Source: Pedobacter schmidteae
Lineage (GTDB): Bacteria > Bacteroidota > Bacteroidia > Sphingobacteriales > Sphingobacteriaceae
DNA length: 64,000 nt
Direction: 5' to 3'
Assembly: GCF_900564155.1 (NCBI RefSeq)
Contig: NZ_LS999839.1
Coordinates: 2,539,097-2,603,096 of the forward strand
Shown here: positions 43,482 through 51,972 of the stretch, one piece after another
Position numbering within the stretch: position 1 is the first letter of the stretch
How the letters are laid out: every line of letters starts with the position of its first letter
Made by a program: the position numbers and the translations under genes
The notes under the pieces: model-generated
The model's database searches: none
The model's input: only the letters and a program-made list of their open reading frames with translations
What the model was told of the DNA's origin: nothing

Positions 43482-44627
43482 TTATTTGTTGATGCGGGCT
43501 ATGGCCTGTTCAAATCTGGAAAGGTCGCCGCAAAGGCTGATCCTGATGTAGCGGTTGCCCTGGCTTCCAAATATGCCGCCCGGAGTAAGGAATACATTTG
43601 ATTGATACAGCACTTCGTCGCTAAGGGCATAGCCATCTTGATAGTGGTCGGGTATTTTGGCCCAGACAAACAAGCCAACCTGATTTTGTTCATAGCTGCA
43701 ACCGAGGATGTCGAGTATCTGGTATACTTTATTTCTTCTCTCGGCATAAATGCCGTTGATGTGATTGTACCAGTCTTGTCCCAGGCTTAGTGCTTTGGCT
43801 GCTGCCAGTTGCAGGGGCATAAACATGCCGCTGTCCATATTGCTTTTGAACCTCAATACTTCCTCTATCCGCTGTTTTGATGCGCAAAGTACGCCAATAC
43901 GCCATCCTGCCATGTTATGCGATTTGCTCAGGGAGTTCAGTTCCAGCGCAACTTCTCTTGCTCCAGGTATTTCGAGCAAGCTCATAGGATGATCATTAAG
44001 GATAAAGCTATAGGGGTTGTCGTGCACCAGCAGAATCTGATGTGCTTTGGCAAAGCTAACCAGTTTTTCCAGTACTGCTTTATCTACTTGTTTGCCGGTG
44101 GGCATATGCGGATAATTGACAAACATGAGCTTTACTTTGCTCAGGTCTGTCGTAGCCAGGGCATCCAGATCGGGCTGCCAGTTCAGCTCTTCCTTTAAAA
44201 GATAGCTAACAGCTTTGCCGCCCGCCAGTTTAACAGCACTACTATAGGTAGGATAACCCGGGTCCGGGATTAATGCCTCATCACCTTCATCCATATAGGT
44301 CATGCAGATGTGCATAATACCTTCTTTTGAGCCAATAAGTGGCAATACTTCGGTGTCTGGGTCCAGCATTACGTGGTAGTATTGTTGATACCAGTCGGCA
44401 AAAGCCTGACGTAAGGCCGGGATGCCTTTGTAACCCTGGTAGCCGTGTACGCCAGGGCTTTCTGCAGCTTGTTGCAGCGCGCTGATCACTTCCGGATGCG
44501 GCGGCAGGTCGGGGCTTCCGATGCCCAGATTAATGATGTTTTTACCTTCTTTATTCAGGGTATCAATTTCCCTGAGTTTTTGGGAGAAGTAGTACTCGTT
44601 AATACCCTCCAGTCTTTTTGCAATCAT
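43482..44627 (-). CDS. Class I/II PLP aminotransferase, probably aromatic
   Basis: The 381-residue enzyme has the fold-type I pattern: INLGIGSPDLPPHPEVISAL, GYQGYKGIPALRQAFADWY, NYPHMPTGKQ, the PLP lysine K235 in NSLSKSHNMAGWRIG, and RIGVLCAS. Family resemblance is to the LL-diaminopimelate/aspartate aminotransferase group. The link with tyrA downstream suggests the last step of tyrosine or phenylalanine synthesis, or transamination of prephenate; sequence alone cannot decide. The ATG at 44627 gives the expected start, and a divergent gene begins about 100 bases upstream. Confidence 0.88.
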   Translation of the reverse strand: MIAKRLEGINEYYFSQKLREIDTLNKEGKNIINLGIGSPDLPPHPEVISALQQAAESPGVHGYQGYKGIPALRQAFADWYQQYYHVMLDPDTEVLPLIGSKEGIMHICMTYMDEGDEALIPDPGYPTYSSAVKLAGGKAVSYLLKEELNWQPDLDALATTDLSKVKLMFVNYPHMPTGKQVDKAVLEKLVSFAKAHQILLVHDNPYSFILNDHPMSLLEIPGAREVALELNSLSKSHNMAGWRIGVLCASKQRIEEVLRFKSNMDSGMFMPLQLAAAKALSLGQDWYNHINGIYAERRNKVYQILDILGCSYEQNQVGLFVWAKIPDHYQDGYALSDEVLYQSNVFLTPGGIFGSQGNRYIRISLCGDLSRFEQAIARINK

Positions 44628-44731
44628 GATTAAAAACGCTTTATCAAGGTGTGAGATCGTTATGTAAAACCAAATATAGACTTTGACGACTAAAAGTTAC
44701 TTAGTATGTTTGATAAATTAACTTTTTTTCA

Positions 44732-45703
44732 ATGCAAGCTCCAGAATTAAGTGTGGTAAATCGTTTTTTTTCTGCTTATCGTAACCATCATAGCCCTCAT
44801 CAGCGCAGTAAAGAAGTAGACGAGGATTTCAAAAAAAAGGAGCAGGCGTTTTTAAATATTTTTCAGATTGGTCTTTTTGAAATATATGAATTCCTGTATC
44901 AGCATTGCAAGGATGATGCACATTTTGAAGCCTGGCTGATTGAGTTAAAGGGTAAAACAATTTACGACGAGGCACTTTTTCAATTTAACCGATATCGTGA
45001 AGACGGCAGGCAATTTAATCCGCAGAAGTTCAACTCTATCTTAAGTCAGGAGCAACAGCTATTCTGGGAGCAGAATGGTTATCTGAAAATAGATCAGGTT
45101 ATTGATGGACAACGTTGTGATGCGATTATTCGATGTATAACGGACGAGTTGCAGGTTGATCTGACTGCGCCTGAATCCTGGTATAGGACTCATTCTAAAC
45201 TTCAAGGCATGATGTTGCAGCTTTACCAGGGGGAAGTTTTTGATGCCATAAGGCAAGACTTACATATCAGAGATATATTTGCGAGTTTATATGGTCATCA
45301 AAACATAATGCCCAACTGTGATAAAGTGAGTTTTAATCCGCCTGTTAATGATCGCTATACATTTAAGGGAAGTCCTTTGCATTGGGATATTGATTTTAAC
45401 ATTGGTCCACGCTATTATATTCAGGGTTTGGTGTATCTGAATGATACTCCGGTTAATCGTGGACCTTTAACCTTAGTTCCTGGTTACCATCATCAGCTGG
45501 CCAATGTATTGAAGGAGTTCCATGACCCTGAACTGGCTATAAATTCTTTAAGAGAAAAAAAGCAGGAAATTGCGATTGCAGGCCAGCAAGGCGATCTTGT
45601 TCTTTGGTTAGAATCCTTACCTCATGCAGCCAGTCCAAATCGGTCGGAACTACCCAGATTTGTACAATACGTAAGTTTTAGTGAGTTGCCTGTAGGTGAT
45701 TGA
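44732..45703 (+). CDS. Phytanoyl-CoA dioxygenase (PhyH)-like Fe(II)/2-oxoglutarate oxygenase
   Basis: The 323-residue protein carries the iron-binding HxD pair H217-D219 (SPLHWDIDFN), a distal histidine candidate H298 (SLPHAASPNRSE), and a nearby arginine (R304 or R309) for 2-oxoglutarate. The segments QGLVYLNDTPVNRGPLTLVP and GYHHQLANVL are typical of PhyH proteins. The first 100 residues form a helical extension of unknown purpose. The likely substrate is a small metabolite or lipid-like acid, but it cannot be told. The gene stands alone. Confidence 0.8.
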   Translation: MQAPELSVVNRFFSAYRNHHSPHQRSKEVDEDFKKKEQAFLNIFQIGLFEIYEFLYQHCKDDAHFEAWLIELKGKTIYDEALFQFNRYREDGRQFNPQKFNSILSQEQQLFWEQNGYLKIDQVIDGQRCDAIIRCITDELQVDLTAPESWYRTHSKLQGMMLQLYQGEVFDAIRQDLHIRDIFASLYGHQNIMPNCDKVSFNPPVNDRYTFKGSPLHWDIDFNIGPRYYIQGLVYLNDTPVNRGPLTLVPGYHHQLANVLKEFHDPELAINSLREKKQEIAIAGQQGDLVLWLESLPHAASPNRSELPRFVQYVSFSELPVGD

Positions 45704-45728
45704 TCGAAGTTTGCTTATTTTTATTTGA

Positions 45729-45763
45729 TTGACAGAAGTTTGTAAGCTGGTTGATTATCTTTG
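45729..45763 (+). promoter_or_regulatory. Candidate promoter at the helicase gene
   Basis: TATCTTTG (45756-45763) matches the TAnnTTTG consensus exactly, with TTGACA at 45729-45734. The TTG-to-TA gap of 24 bases is one more than the usual range. The element ends three bases before the ATG, so a transcript from it would be leaderless or start inside the gene. Confidence 0.35.
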
Positions 45764-45766
45764 CAA

Positions 45767-47677
45767 ATGCCTTATTTTAAAAAACTGCTTGAGCTGCTAA
45801 AAACGGAACGGGAAGAAGATTTACAAGCTTACATTAAACAGAAGGAGACGCTTTCTGTTGCAGAGCGCAGGACAATTGGTTTGACATGGTATCCTATTGC
45901 CATACGTGGGTCGGAAATGAGCCGGGGAGATTATTTAACGGTTGAGGTGGAGCGTACCACGCATCAGGACCTGCCTCATCAGTTGAGATTTGGCATGCCG
46001 GCAGTTTTGTTTTCTAATCATGACCCCAAAAATGACCGGGTAGAGGGTGTAATTGCTTACCAGGGTGGCAACCGTTTGAAAATTACTTTGCGGACAGATG
46101 AATTACCCGATTGGGCAAGGGATGGCAAGCTAGGTATAGACGTGTTGTTTGATAACCATAGTTATGATGAAATGCAGGGAGCCGTAAAACGGGCTTCATT
46201 GCGACATGAGCAGGGCGATGATCATCATTTGATTAAGGTGCTGACGGGAGCAGATAGTCCTTCATTTGCAGAGGATATTTTTCATTACCCAATAGCTAAA
46301 TTGAATGAAGTGCAGCAGATTGCGGTAAATCGGATTGTTGCAGCGCGGCATTTGGCTATTGTTCATGGACCACCGGGTACGGGTAAAACGACTACTGTTG
46401 TGCAGGCCATTAAGGCGTTGATTAAGCAACAAGGGAAACAGATTTTGGTGGTGGCACCCAGTAATACGGCGGTGGACCTGTTGAGCGAAAAACTGTTTGA
46501 CGAGGGCTTGAATGTATTGCGGATTGGTAATCCGGCAAGGGTTTCTGAAAAACTGTTCGCTTTAACTCTGGATAGTAAAATGGCGGGTCATCCAAGTATA
46601 AAAGAGGTGAAAGATCTGAAAAAGCAGGCTGCGGAGTACAAAAATATGGCCCATAAATACAAAAGGAATTTTGGTAGGGCAGAAAAAGAACAGCGCAAGG
46701 CACTGTTTGATGAGGCGCATAAGATCATGAAATCTGTAGCGAATACAGAACAATATATAGTAGAAGATCTGATAGAAAAGGCGCAGGTGATTACTGCAAC
46801 TTTAGTGGGTGCAAGTCATTATACCATTAAGGACAAGAAATTTGATACAGTAGTGATTGATGAGGCCGGACAAGCACTGGAGCCTGCCTGCTGGATACCT
46901 ATATTGAAAGCGCAAAAGGTGATTCTGGCGGGAGATCATTGCCAGTTGTCGCCAACTATTAAATCCAATGAGGCCGCCAGGGCTGGTTTAGGTAGTACTT
47001 TGCTGGAGAAATGTGTGGCATTGCACCCGGATGCGGTGGTGTTGCTGGAAGAACAGTATAGGATGAATGCGCAGATTATGAAGTATTCTTCTGACGTTTT
47101 TTATGGAGGGAAATTAAAGGCTCATGCTGCCGTTGAGGGGCATTTGTTGTTTCCGGAGGATAAGGCTTTGAGTTTTATTGATACTGCTGGCTGTGGCTTT
47201 GACGAGCAAACGGAAGGAACCAGTACTTACAATACGGATGAGGCGGTATTTTTGATTAAACATTTAAGTCAATTGGTTGATCAGTTGAGTAGCCTGTATC
47301 CGATGGCTGATTTTCCTACAGTGGCAGTAATTTCGCCTTATAAACAGCAGATTCATGTGCTAAAGGAATTGTTGGTCAACCATCCTGTTTTGCAGCAGTA
47401 TGTGGATAAAATTTCGATCAATACGATAGATAGTTTTCAGGGACAGGAGCGGGATGTCGTTTATATTGGTATGACCAGGAGTAATGCAGATGGCGTAATA
47501 GGTTTCTTGTCGGATATACGGAGAATGAATGTAGCCATGACAAGGGCGCGCAAAAAATTGGTGGTAGTTGGTGATAGTGCTACGCTTTCCAGATTGCCTT
47601 TTTATTCCGATTTTATTGAGTTTGCTGAAGCCATAAATGCTTATCAAAGCGCATGGGAGTTTGTAGATCTGGATTAA
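45767..47677 (+). CDS. SF1B helicase of the DNA2/NAM7 (IGHMBP2-like) type
   Basis: The 636-residue protein has an N-terminal OB-like region, Walker A GPPGTGKTT (from residue 201), DEAGQ Walker B (VVIDEAGQALEP), the Q/III region AGDHCQLSPTIKS, EEQYRMNAQIMKYSS and the C-terminal motifs SINTIDSFQGQERDVVYIGM and RMNVAMTRARKKLVVVGD. These define an Upf1-like SF1B helicase acting on DNA or RNA. The ATG at 45767 is chosen; a TTG two codons earlier adds nothing. Its stop overlaps by four bases the stop of the minus-strand small gene. Confidence 0.92.
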   Translation: MPYFKKLLELLKTEREEDLQAYIKQKETLSVAERRTIGLTWYPIAIRGSEMSRGDYLTVEVERTTHQDLPHQLRFGMPAVLFSNHDPKNDRVEGVIAYQGGNRLKITLRTDELPDWARDGKLGIDVLFDNHSYDEMQGAVKRASLRHEQGDDHHLIKVLTGADSPSFAEDIFHYPIAKLNEVQQIAVNRIVAARHLAIVHGPPGTGKTTTVVQAIKALIKQQGKQILVVAPSNTAVDLLSEKLFDEGLNVLRIGNPARVSEKLFALTLDSKMAGHPSIKEVKDLKKQAAEYKNMAHKYKRNFGRAEKEQRKALFDEAHKIMKSVANTEQYIVEDLIEKAQVITATLVGASHYTIKDKKFDTVVIDEAGQALEPACWIPILKAQKVILAGDHCQLSPTIKSNEAARAGLGSTLLEKCVALHPDAVVLLEEQYRMNAQIMKYSSDVFYGGKLKAHAAVEGHLLFPEDKALSFIDTAGCGFDEQTEGTSTYNTDEAVFLIKHLSQLVDQLSSLYPMADFPTVAVISPYKQQIHVLKELLVNHPVLQQYVDKISINTIDSFQGQERDVVYIGMTRSNADGVIGFLSDIRRMNVAMTRARKKLVVVGDSATLSRLPFYSDFIEFAEAINAYQSAWEFVDLD

Positions 47678-47877
47678 GTTTTTTCATCTGACTGATTTCC
47701 ACTACCGTAAGCTGTTGAATAATCTTTGGCATGTTCATCCGCTTCAGTATCTCCTTCATGTTCAGTTTCCATGTTGTGATCCAGACGGTCGTTCCATTTG
47801 TCTAAGCCGTCGGGGTGCTGATGTTTCCGAAGCAGATTGTTGTTCTCGGGATGTTTCTTTGTTTTTGGCTTTTTCAT
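47674..47877 (-). CDS. Small hydrophilic protein
   Basis: The 67-residue protein is very charged and rich in Asn, His, Lys and Asp (HQHPDGLDKWNDRLDHNMET), with no hydrophobic segment. No family is recognised. It lies 9 bases downstream of a second small charged gene on the same strand. The opposite strand also has an open frame, but that one is extremely rich in Phe and Leu, the expected antisense of Lys-rich codons, and has no recognisable feature. Coding here is likely but unproven. Confidence 0.5.
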   Translation of the reverse strand: MKKPKTKKHPENNNLLRKHQHPDGLDKWNDRLDHNMETEHEGDTEADEHAKDYSTAYGSGNQSDEKT

Positions 47878-47886
47878 CGAGGTGTT

Positions 47887-48012
47887 TTATTTTTTTATGG
47901 TCTTTACCTTTTTGGCATCTTTTGCCGAAGTGGCATTTTCGGGTTCAGCACCTTTTGGTTTTTTCTGATCCGCTACTTCTGCTTTTTCTGTTTTTGATTT
48001 TGGGACTTTCAT
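47887..48012 (-). CDS. Very small Lys/Ala/Glu-rich protein
   Basis: From ATG 48012 the product has 41 residues and is rich in Lys, Ala and Glu (MKVPKSKTEKAEVADQKKPK), which predicts a disordered or histone-tail-like peptide. The longer start at 48072 adds 20 residues with an unrelated hydrophobic composition and is rejected. It precedes the 67-residue gene by nine bases, so the pair may be co-expressed. No family is recognised. Confidence 0.45.
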   Translation of the reverse strand: MKVPKSKTEKAEVADQKKPKGAEPENATSAKDAKKVKTIKK

Positions 48013-48103
48013 TATTGTTTTTTTATAGGATAAATTGTAGGGGTGTATAAAGAAAACAGTCGTGCTGATCAATAAGTTTTAAAAAAGCTTATGAATAGAT
48101 GGA

Positions 48104-48132
48104 TTTGATCCATGATAAAATTATTATCTTTC
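48104..48132 (+). promoter_or_regulatory. Bacteroidetes-type promoter of the M1 peptidase gene
   Basis: TTTG (48104-48107), a 17-base spacer and TATCTTTC (48125-48132; one mismatch to TAnnTTTG) fit the phylum's -33/-7 consensus. The predicted transcript starts about 35-40 bases before ATG 48176. Confidence 0.5.
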
Positions 48133-48175
48133 GGCACCTGAATACACATTGAGGATATATTATAATACTACCTAT

Positions 48176-49756
48176 ATGAAAAAAAGCCTTTTTATCCTAT
48201 TTATATTTTGCAGTTCCGTTGTTTTTGCCCAGGAAAAATACTGGCAACAGCATGTCCGCTATCAGATAGATGTGGCCCTGAACGATCAGGAAAAATCTCT
48301 TAAAGGGTTTGAAAAGATTGTTTATAAAAATAATTCTCCTTCGAGCCTTAATTTTATCTGGTTTCACATTTGGCCTAATGCCTATAAAAATGAAAATACA
48401 GCCTTGTTCCATCAGTTAAAGAATGATACTGCAAGGGCTTCCAAGCTGGAGAAGTATACTTATGGTAGTATTGAGGGATTGAACTTTAAAGTGAACGGCA
48501 AAGTTGCTGCTACAGAGAAACATCCAAATCCGCAATATATAGATGTAATTAAGCTTAAGTTGCCATCTCCTTTGAAACCGGGTGATTCGGTGGCTATTAC
48601 TACCGATTTTAAAGTGAAATTGCCTTCTTATTTTTCGAGATCAGGCTTTGCCGACGGGGAATTTATGGTTTGCCAGTGGTATCCAAAACCTGCGGTATTT
48701 GACAAAAATGGCTGGCACGAGTTTCCATATCTGGATATGGGCGAGTTTTATAGCGATTATGCATCTTTTGATGTGAACATTACGGTGCCTTCCGATTACA
48801 TCGTTGGTGCAACAGGCGTTTTGCAGAATGCAGATGAACTAGCCGCTTATAAAAGTATCGGTGCAAAAAATGTAGCGGATAGAAATGCAAAGCCTGTGTT
48901 GTATGTGCCGAAAAACAAGGGCGGGGTTAAAAAACTGAACTATAAAATCAACAATGTGCCCGACTTTGCCTGGTTTGCAGATAAAGGTTTCGTGATTCAG
49001 TACGATACCCTAAAACTGGAGTCGGGGAAAGTAGTTGATGCATTTACCTATTATCACAATAAAGACACCACTTTGTGGAATTATAGCATTGATTACGCCA
49101 AAGATGCAGTAAAGCGTTATAGTAAGTGGATTGGCGAGTATGAATATCCGGTAGTTCAGGTGGTTGAGGGGCCAAAAAACAATTCAAGTGGTGGAATGGA
49201 GTATCCAACCATTACACTGATTACCAGTCCGGATGCTAAAAAAGAATCTTTAGATGGGGTAATAGCGCATGAGGTAGGCCATAACTGGTTTATGAGTATG
49301 TTGGGGAGTAACGAAAGGCAGCATGCCTGGCAGGATGAAGGGCTGAACACTTATTTCCAGTTTAGATATGAAGCGGAAAAATACAGGTATAACTCGATAT
49401 TTGGTGATGCGATTCCGATTGAAGTTCAGGCTTTACCGGTGGATAAATTTTTAAATGCCATTTACGGCGCTTTGAGTGGTATTCCTATGGAGTCGGCCAT
49501 TGATGTGCCTTCAGATCAATTTAAAACATCAGATGACTATAGTACAGCTTCGTATTTAAAAACGGCTTTGTGGTTATATGTGCTGGAAGATGGAATAGGA
49601 AGGGACAAAATGGATAATGCCTTTAAATTGTATTTTAAACTTTGGAATGGAAAACATCCTCAGCCTTCTGATTTGAAGGCCGCCTTTGAGCAATCACTTG
49701 GTGTGAACCTCGATAAGTATTTTGAGTTGCTGCATAAGGCGGGCAAGTTTCAGTAA
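48176..49756 (+). CDS. M1-family metallopeptidase (aminopeptidase N-like)
   Basis: The protein of about 526 residues has a signal peptide (MKKSLFILFIFCSSVVFAQ), the M1 substrate-recognition motif GGMEYP (339-344) and the zinc motif HEVGH (365-369) followed by the third ligand glutamate in DEGLNTYFQF. It is shorter than full aminopeptidase N because the large C-terminal helical domain is missing, as is common in Bacteroidetes. It should be a periplasmic or secreted peptidase acting on free N-termini. ATG 48176 is preferred over 48149 because it starts the signal peptide. Its 3' end overlaps the convergent exosortase gene by seven bases. Confidence 0.92.
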   Translation: MKKSLFILFIFCSSVVFAQEKYWQQHVRYQIDVALNDQEKSLKGFEKIVYKNNSPSSLNFIWFHIWPNAYKNENTALFHQLKNDTARASKLEKYTYGSIEGLNFKVNGKVAATEKHPNPQYIDVIKLKLPSPLKPGDSVAITTDFKVKLPSYFSRSGFADGEFMVCQWYPKPAVFDKNGWHEFPYLDMGEFYSDYASFDVNITVPSDYIVGATGVLQNADELAAYKSIGAKNVADRNAKPVLYVPKNKGGVKKLNYKINNVPDFAWFADKGFVIQYDTLKLESGKVVDAFTYYHNKDTTLWNYSIDYAKDAVKRYSKWIGEYEYPVVQVVEGPKNNSSGGMEYPTITLITSPDAKKESLDGVIAHEVGHNWFMSMLGSNERQHAWQDEGLNTYFQFRYEAEKYRYNSIFGDAIPIEVQALPVDKFLNAIYGALSGIPMESAIDVPSDQFKTSDDYSTASYLKTALWLYVLEDGIGRDKMDNAFKLYFKLWNGKHPQPSDLKAAFEQSLGVNLDKYFELLHKAGKFQ

Positions 49757-50310
49757 AACTGTTGCTGGTTTCGCTTTTTTGTTTGGGGGAACTGCAGCCA
49801 GAGGTAAACGATAAGCAGGAGTATAGTATATAAGGTATAGTTGAAAAGATCGTGGTGGTTTGCCTGGAGGATCGTTACCTGTGGTTTATAATATATTGAA
49901 ATCAATGTAAACCGGATAATGTTCAATATCTGTATGGTGGCTAATCCCAGTACAAGGAAGATGAACCTTGAAAGCCAGGGCTTTGGAAAGGATAGTACAA
50001 AGCTTGCAAAGCAGCTCATGATGCCATATCCGAGGCAGGAATATACCAGTTTAAACCCTGCGTGTCCATGTACTTTTAAGGTGGTTTCAGTTGTGAAGAC
50101 AGTGTAACCCATCATTTTTAGGATGCTGGCTGTTGCCGAAATGCTGAATTGTCGCCAGGTTTTGATGTAATTAAAATGTTGATCCAGGAAAGAAGAGTAT
50201 AGTCGGCCTGGACTGGTTATTCCAATAATGCATAGGTGAAATCCATAAAACATTAAGAACATAAGTATAAAGGTAATTAGGAATCGATAGGAGGCTGCTG
50301 GGTATTGCAT
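49750..50310 (-). CDS. Exosortase/archaeosortase family protein, Bacteroidetes type
   Basis: The 186-residue protein has about five or six membrane helices and the three catalytic features of the exosortase family: C92 in LVYSCLGYGIMS, R133 in LNIIRFTLIS and H152/H153 in ANHHDLFNYTLY. Exosortases are membrane transpeptidase-like enzymes that recognise C-terminal sorting signals of exported proteins. The short form fits the compact Bacteroidetes types such as XrtY, but I cannot fix the subtype. No protein in the window has an obvious C-terminal sorting signal, and no glycosyltransferase or polysaccharide gene is adjacent, so it appears as an orphan. Confidence 0.82.
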   Translation of the reverse strand: MQYPAASYRFLITFILMFLMFYGFHLCIIGITSPGRLYSSFLDQHFNYIKTWRQFSISATASILKMMGYTVFTTETTLKVHGHAGFKLVYSCLGYGIMSCFASFVLSFPKPWLSRFIFLVLGLATIQILNIIRFTLISIYYKPQVTILQANHHDLFNYTLYTILLLIVYLWLQFPQTKKRNQQQFY

Positions 50311-50442
50311 CGTTGATGTGGTTAAAAATATGTGGGTTGCCAGTAAAAATTAGTTCTTTTTTGGTTGTTGTACCACACGATACACTGTTTTATTTATAGG
50401 TGCTTGGTTATAATTGTAAAATGATATACAGGAGATAATTTA

Positions 50443-50460
50443 TGGTAGGTATTACTACCA
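50443..50460. promoter_or_regulatory. Inverted repeat upstream of gap
   Basis: TGGTAG (50443-50448) and CTACCA (50455-50460) are perfect inverted arms with a 6-base spacer, 50 bases before the gap start and 20 bases before a -7-like element. This is a plausible operator for a dimeric repressor or activator; the site is short, so chance is possible. Confidence 0.3.
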
Positions 50461-50479
50461 CCGAATTAAAGAATATGGG

Positions 50480-50487
50480 TACTTTTG
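50480..50487 (+). promoter_or_regulatory. Bacteroidetes -7 element of the gap promoter
   Basis: TACTTTTG matches TAnnTTTG exactly, 22 bases before the gap ATG. No TTG element is present at the standard spacing, and the inverted repeat at 50443-50460 lies about where the -33 region should be, which suggests a promoter needing an activator. Confidence 0.45.
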
Positions 50488-50509
50488 CGCCGATATTTAT
50501 ACAAGCAAA

Positions 50510-51505
50510 ATGAAATTAGCAATTAATGGTTTTGGAAGAATAGGACGTATTTTTTTACGTACTGCGATAGCGAGAAACATCAATGTTGTGGCTATAAATG
50601 ACCTGGGCGATCCGGCAACTTTAGCACACCTTTTTAAATATGATACGGTTCACCGTGGATTTAAAGGTGAAGTAAGCTATGAGGAAAATGGGCTGATCAT
50701 TAATGGAAAGAAAATTCTGGTATACAGTAAAGCTAAGCCTGAGGATTTGCCCTGGGCAGATTTAGGTATTGATCTGGTTTTGGAATCGACCGGTAAATTT
50801 ACAAGTCGCGCAGGTGCTGAACTTCATTTAAAAGCTGGTGCTAAGCAGGTATTGATATCAGCTCCCTCAGCTGATAAAGATGTGCCGATGGTTGTGCTTG
50901 GTGTAAATGACGGGGAGATAGATTTGACTGCTCCTATACTTTCAAATGCTTCCTGCACCACCAACAATGTGGCACCAATGGTAAAAATACTGGATGATAA
51001 CTGGGGAATACTGGATGGTTATATTACTACGGTACACTCTATGACGGGTGATCAGAACCTGCACGATTCGCCGCATAAAGATTTGAGAAGGGCAAGGGCT
51101 GCTTCTGCATCTATTATTCCAACCAGTACTGGTGCTGCTAAAGCCATTACCAATATTTTTCCTCATCTGGAGGGGAAATTGGGCGGTGCTGGTATAAGAG
51201 TGCCGGTGTTAAATGGTTCTTTGACTGATTTTACCTGTATTTTGAAGTCGTCCACTACTACTGCCGAAATCAATAAGGCTTTTAAAAATGCGGCCAAAAA
51301 TGAGATGAATGCTATAGTGGAATATACGGAAGACCCGATTGTTTCCGTTGATATTCTGGATAACTCGCATTCCTGTATTTTTGATGCACAACTGACCTCA
51401 ATTGTGGGTGATCTGGTAAAGGTGGTGGGGTGGTATGACAATGAGTCGGGGTATTCGGCCAGATTGGTTGATCTGGTTCAAAAAATAGCAGTTAATCATG
51501 ATTAA
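50510..51505 (+). CDS. gap: Glyceraldehyde-3-phosphate dehydrogenase
   Basis: The 331-residue enzyme has the NAD-binding start NGFGRIGR, the catalytic cysteine C149 in SNASCTTNNVAPM, the partner histidine H176 in TTVHSMTGDQ, and the C-terminal WYDNESGYSARLVDLV. It oxidises glyceraldehyde 3-phosphate in glycolysis. It overlaps the GNAT gene by eight bases, and pgk follows, so the two consecutive glycolytic enzymes are encoded together with a GNAT gene between them. This is a normal-length, intact enzyme. Confidence 0.97.
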   Translation: MKLAINGFGRIGRIFLRTAIARNINVVAINDLGDPATLAHLFKYDTVHRGFKGEVSYEENGLIINGKKILVYSKAKPEDLPWADLGIDLVLESTGKFTSRAGAELHLKAGAKQVLISAPSADKDVPMVVLGVNDGEIDLTAPILSNASCTTNNVAPMVKILDDNWGILDGYITTVHSMTGDQNLHDSPHKDLRRARAASASIIPTSTGAAKAITNIFPHLEGKLGGAGIRVPVLNGSLTDFTCILKSSTTTAEINKAFKNAAKNEMNAIVEYTEDPIVSVDILDNSHSCIFDAQLTSIVGDLVKVVGWYDNESGYSARLVDLVQKIAVNHD

Positions 51506-51929
51506 ATATATCACAACACAAGACACTCTCGATTTGAGGAATAGGGTGCTGAGAAATAATGCAGGTGTTGAGAAATGTGTTTTTGATACGGATGAAACAC
51601 AGGGTAATTTTCACCTGGGATGTTTTGTGGAGGGTAAGTTAATTTCTATTGCTACTTTTTATCCTGAAGATTATGAGGGGGCTGGTGTTGGAGGTTTCCG
51701 TTTACGAGGGATGGCAACAGATCCTGATTTTTCCGGTAAAGGCTATGGTGCCGATCTGATAAAATTTGCAATTAATAAGCTGAGATCTGTTAATGCTTCT
51801 TATATTTGGTGTCATGCGCGGAGTTCCGCGATTGGTTTTTATAAAAAGCTGGATTTTGAGGTCATCTCGGAGGAATTTGAGGTGACGGGGATAGGACCGC
51901 ATTTTATAATGATCAGAACCATTTCATAA
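51498..51929 (+). CDS. GNAT-family N-acetyltransferase
   Basis: The 143-residue protein has the acetyl-CoA binding core of the GNAT fold: FRLRGMATDPDFSGKGYGAD (the R/Q-x-x-G-x-G/A site is GKGYGA), then LIKFAINKL, YIWCHARSSAIGFYKKLDF. The acceptor substrate is unknown. It overlaps gap by eight bases and is followed by pgk after 43 bases, so it is embedded in a glycolytic operon. A role modifying a sugar phosphate or a protein of that pathway is speculative. Confidence 0.88.
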   Translation: MIKYITTQDTLDLRNRVLRNNAGVEKCVFDTDETQGNFHLGCFVEGKLISIATFYPEDYEGAGVGGFRLRGMATDPDFSGKGYGADLIKFAINKLRSVNASYIWCHARSSAIGFYKKLDFEVISEEFEVTGIGPHFIMIRTIS

Positions 51930-51972
51930 AAAAAACACAAACCAAACCTTATAACAAAAGAAAAGATTTAAA

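Noticed and set aside
47715..48050. 111-codon plus-strand open frame with a Phe/Leu-rich product
   Set aside because: It is the antisense of two Lys-rich minus-strand frames; the hydrophobic run has no helix-loop pattern of a real membrane protein.
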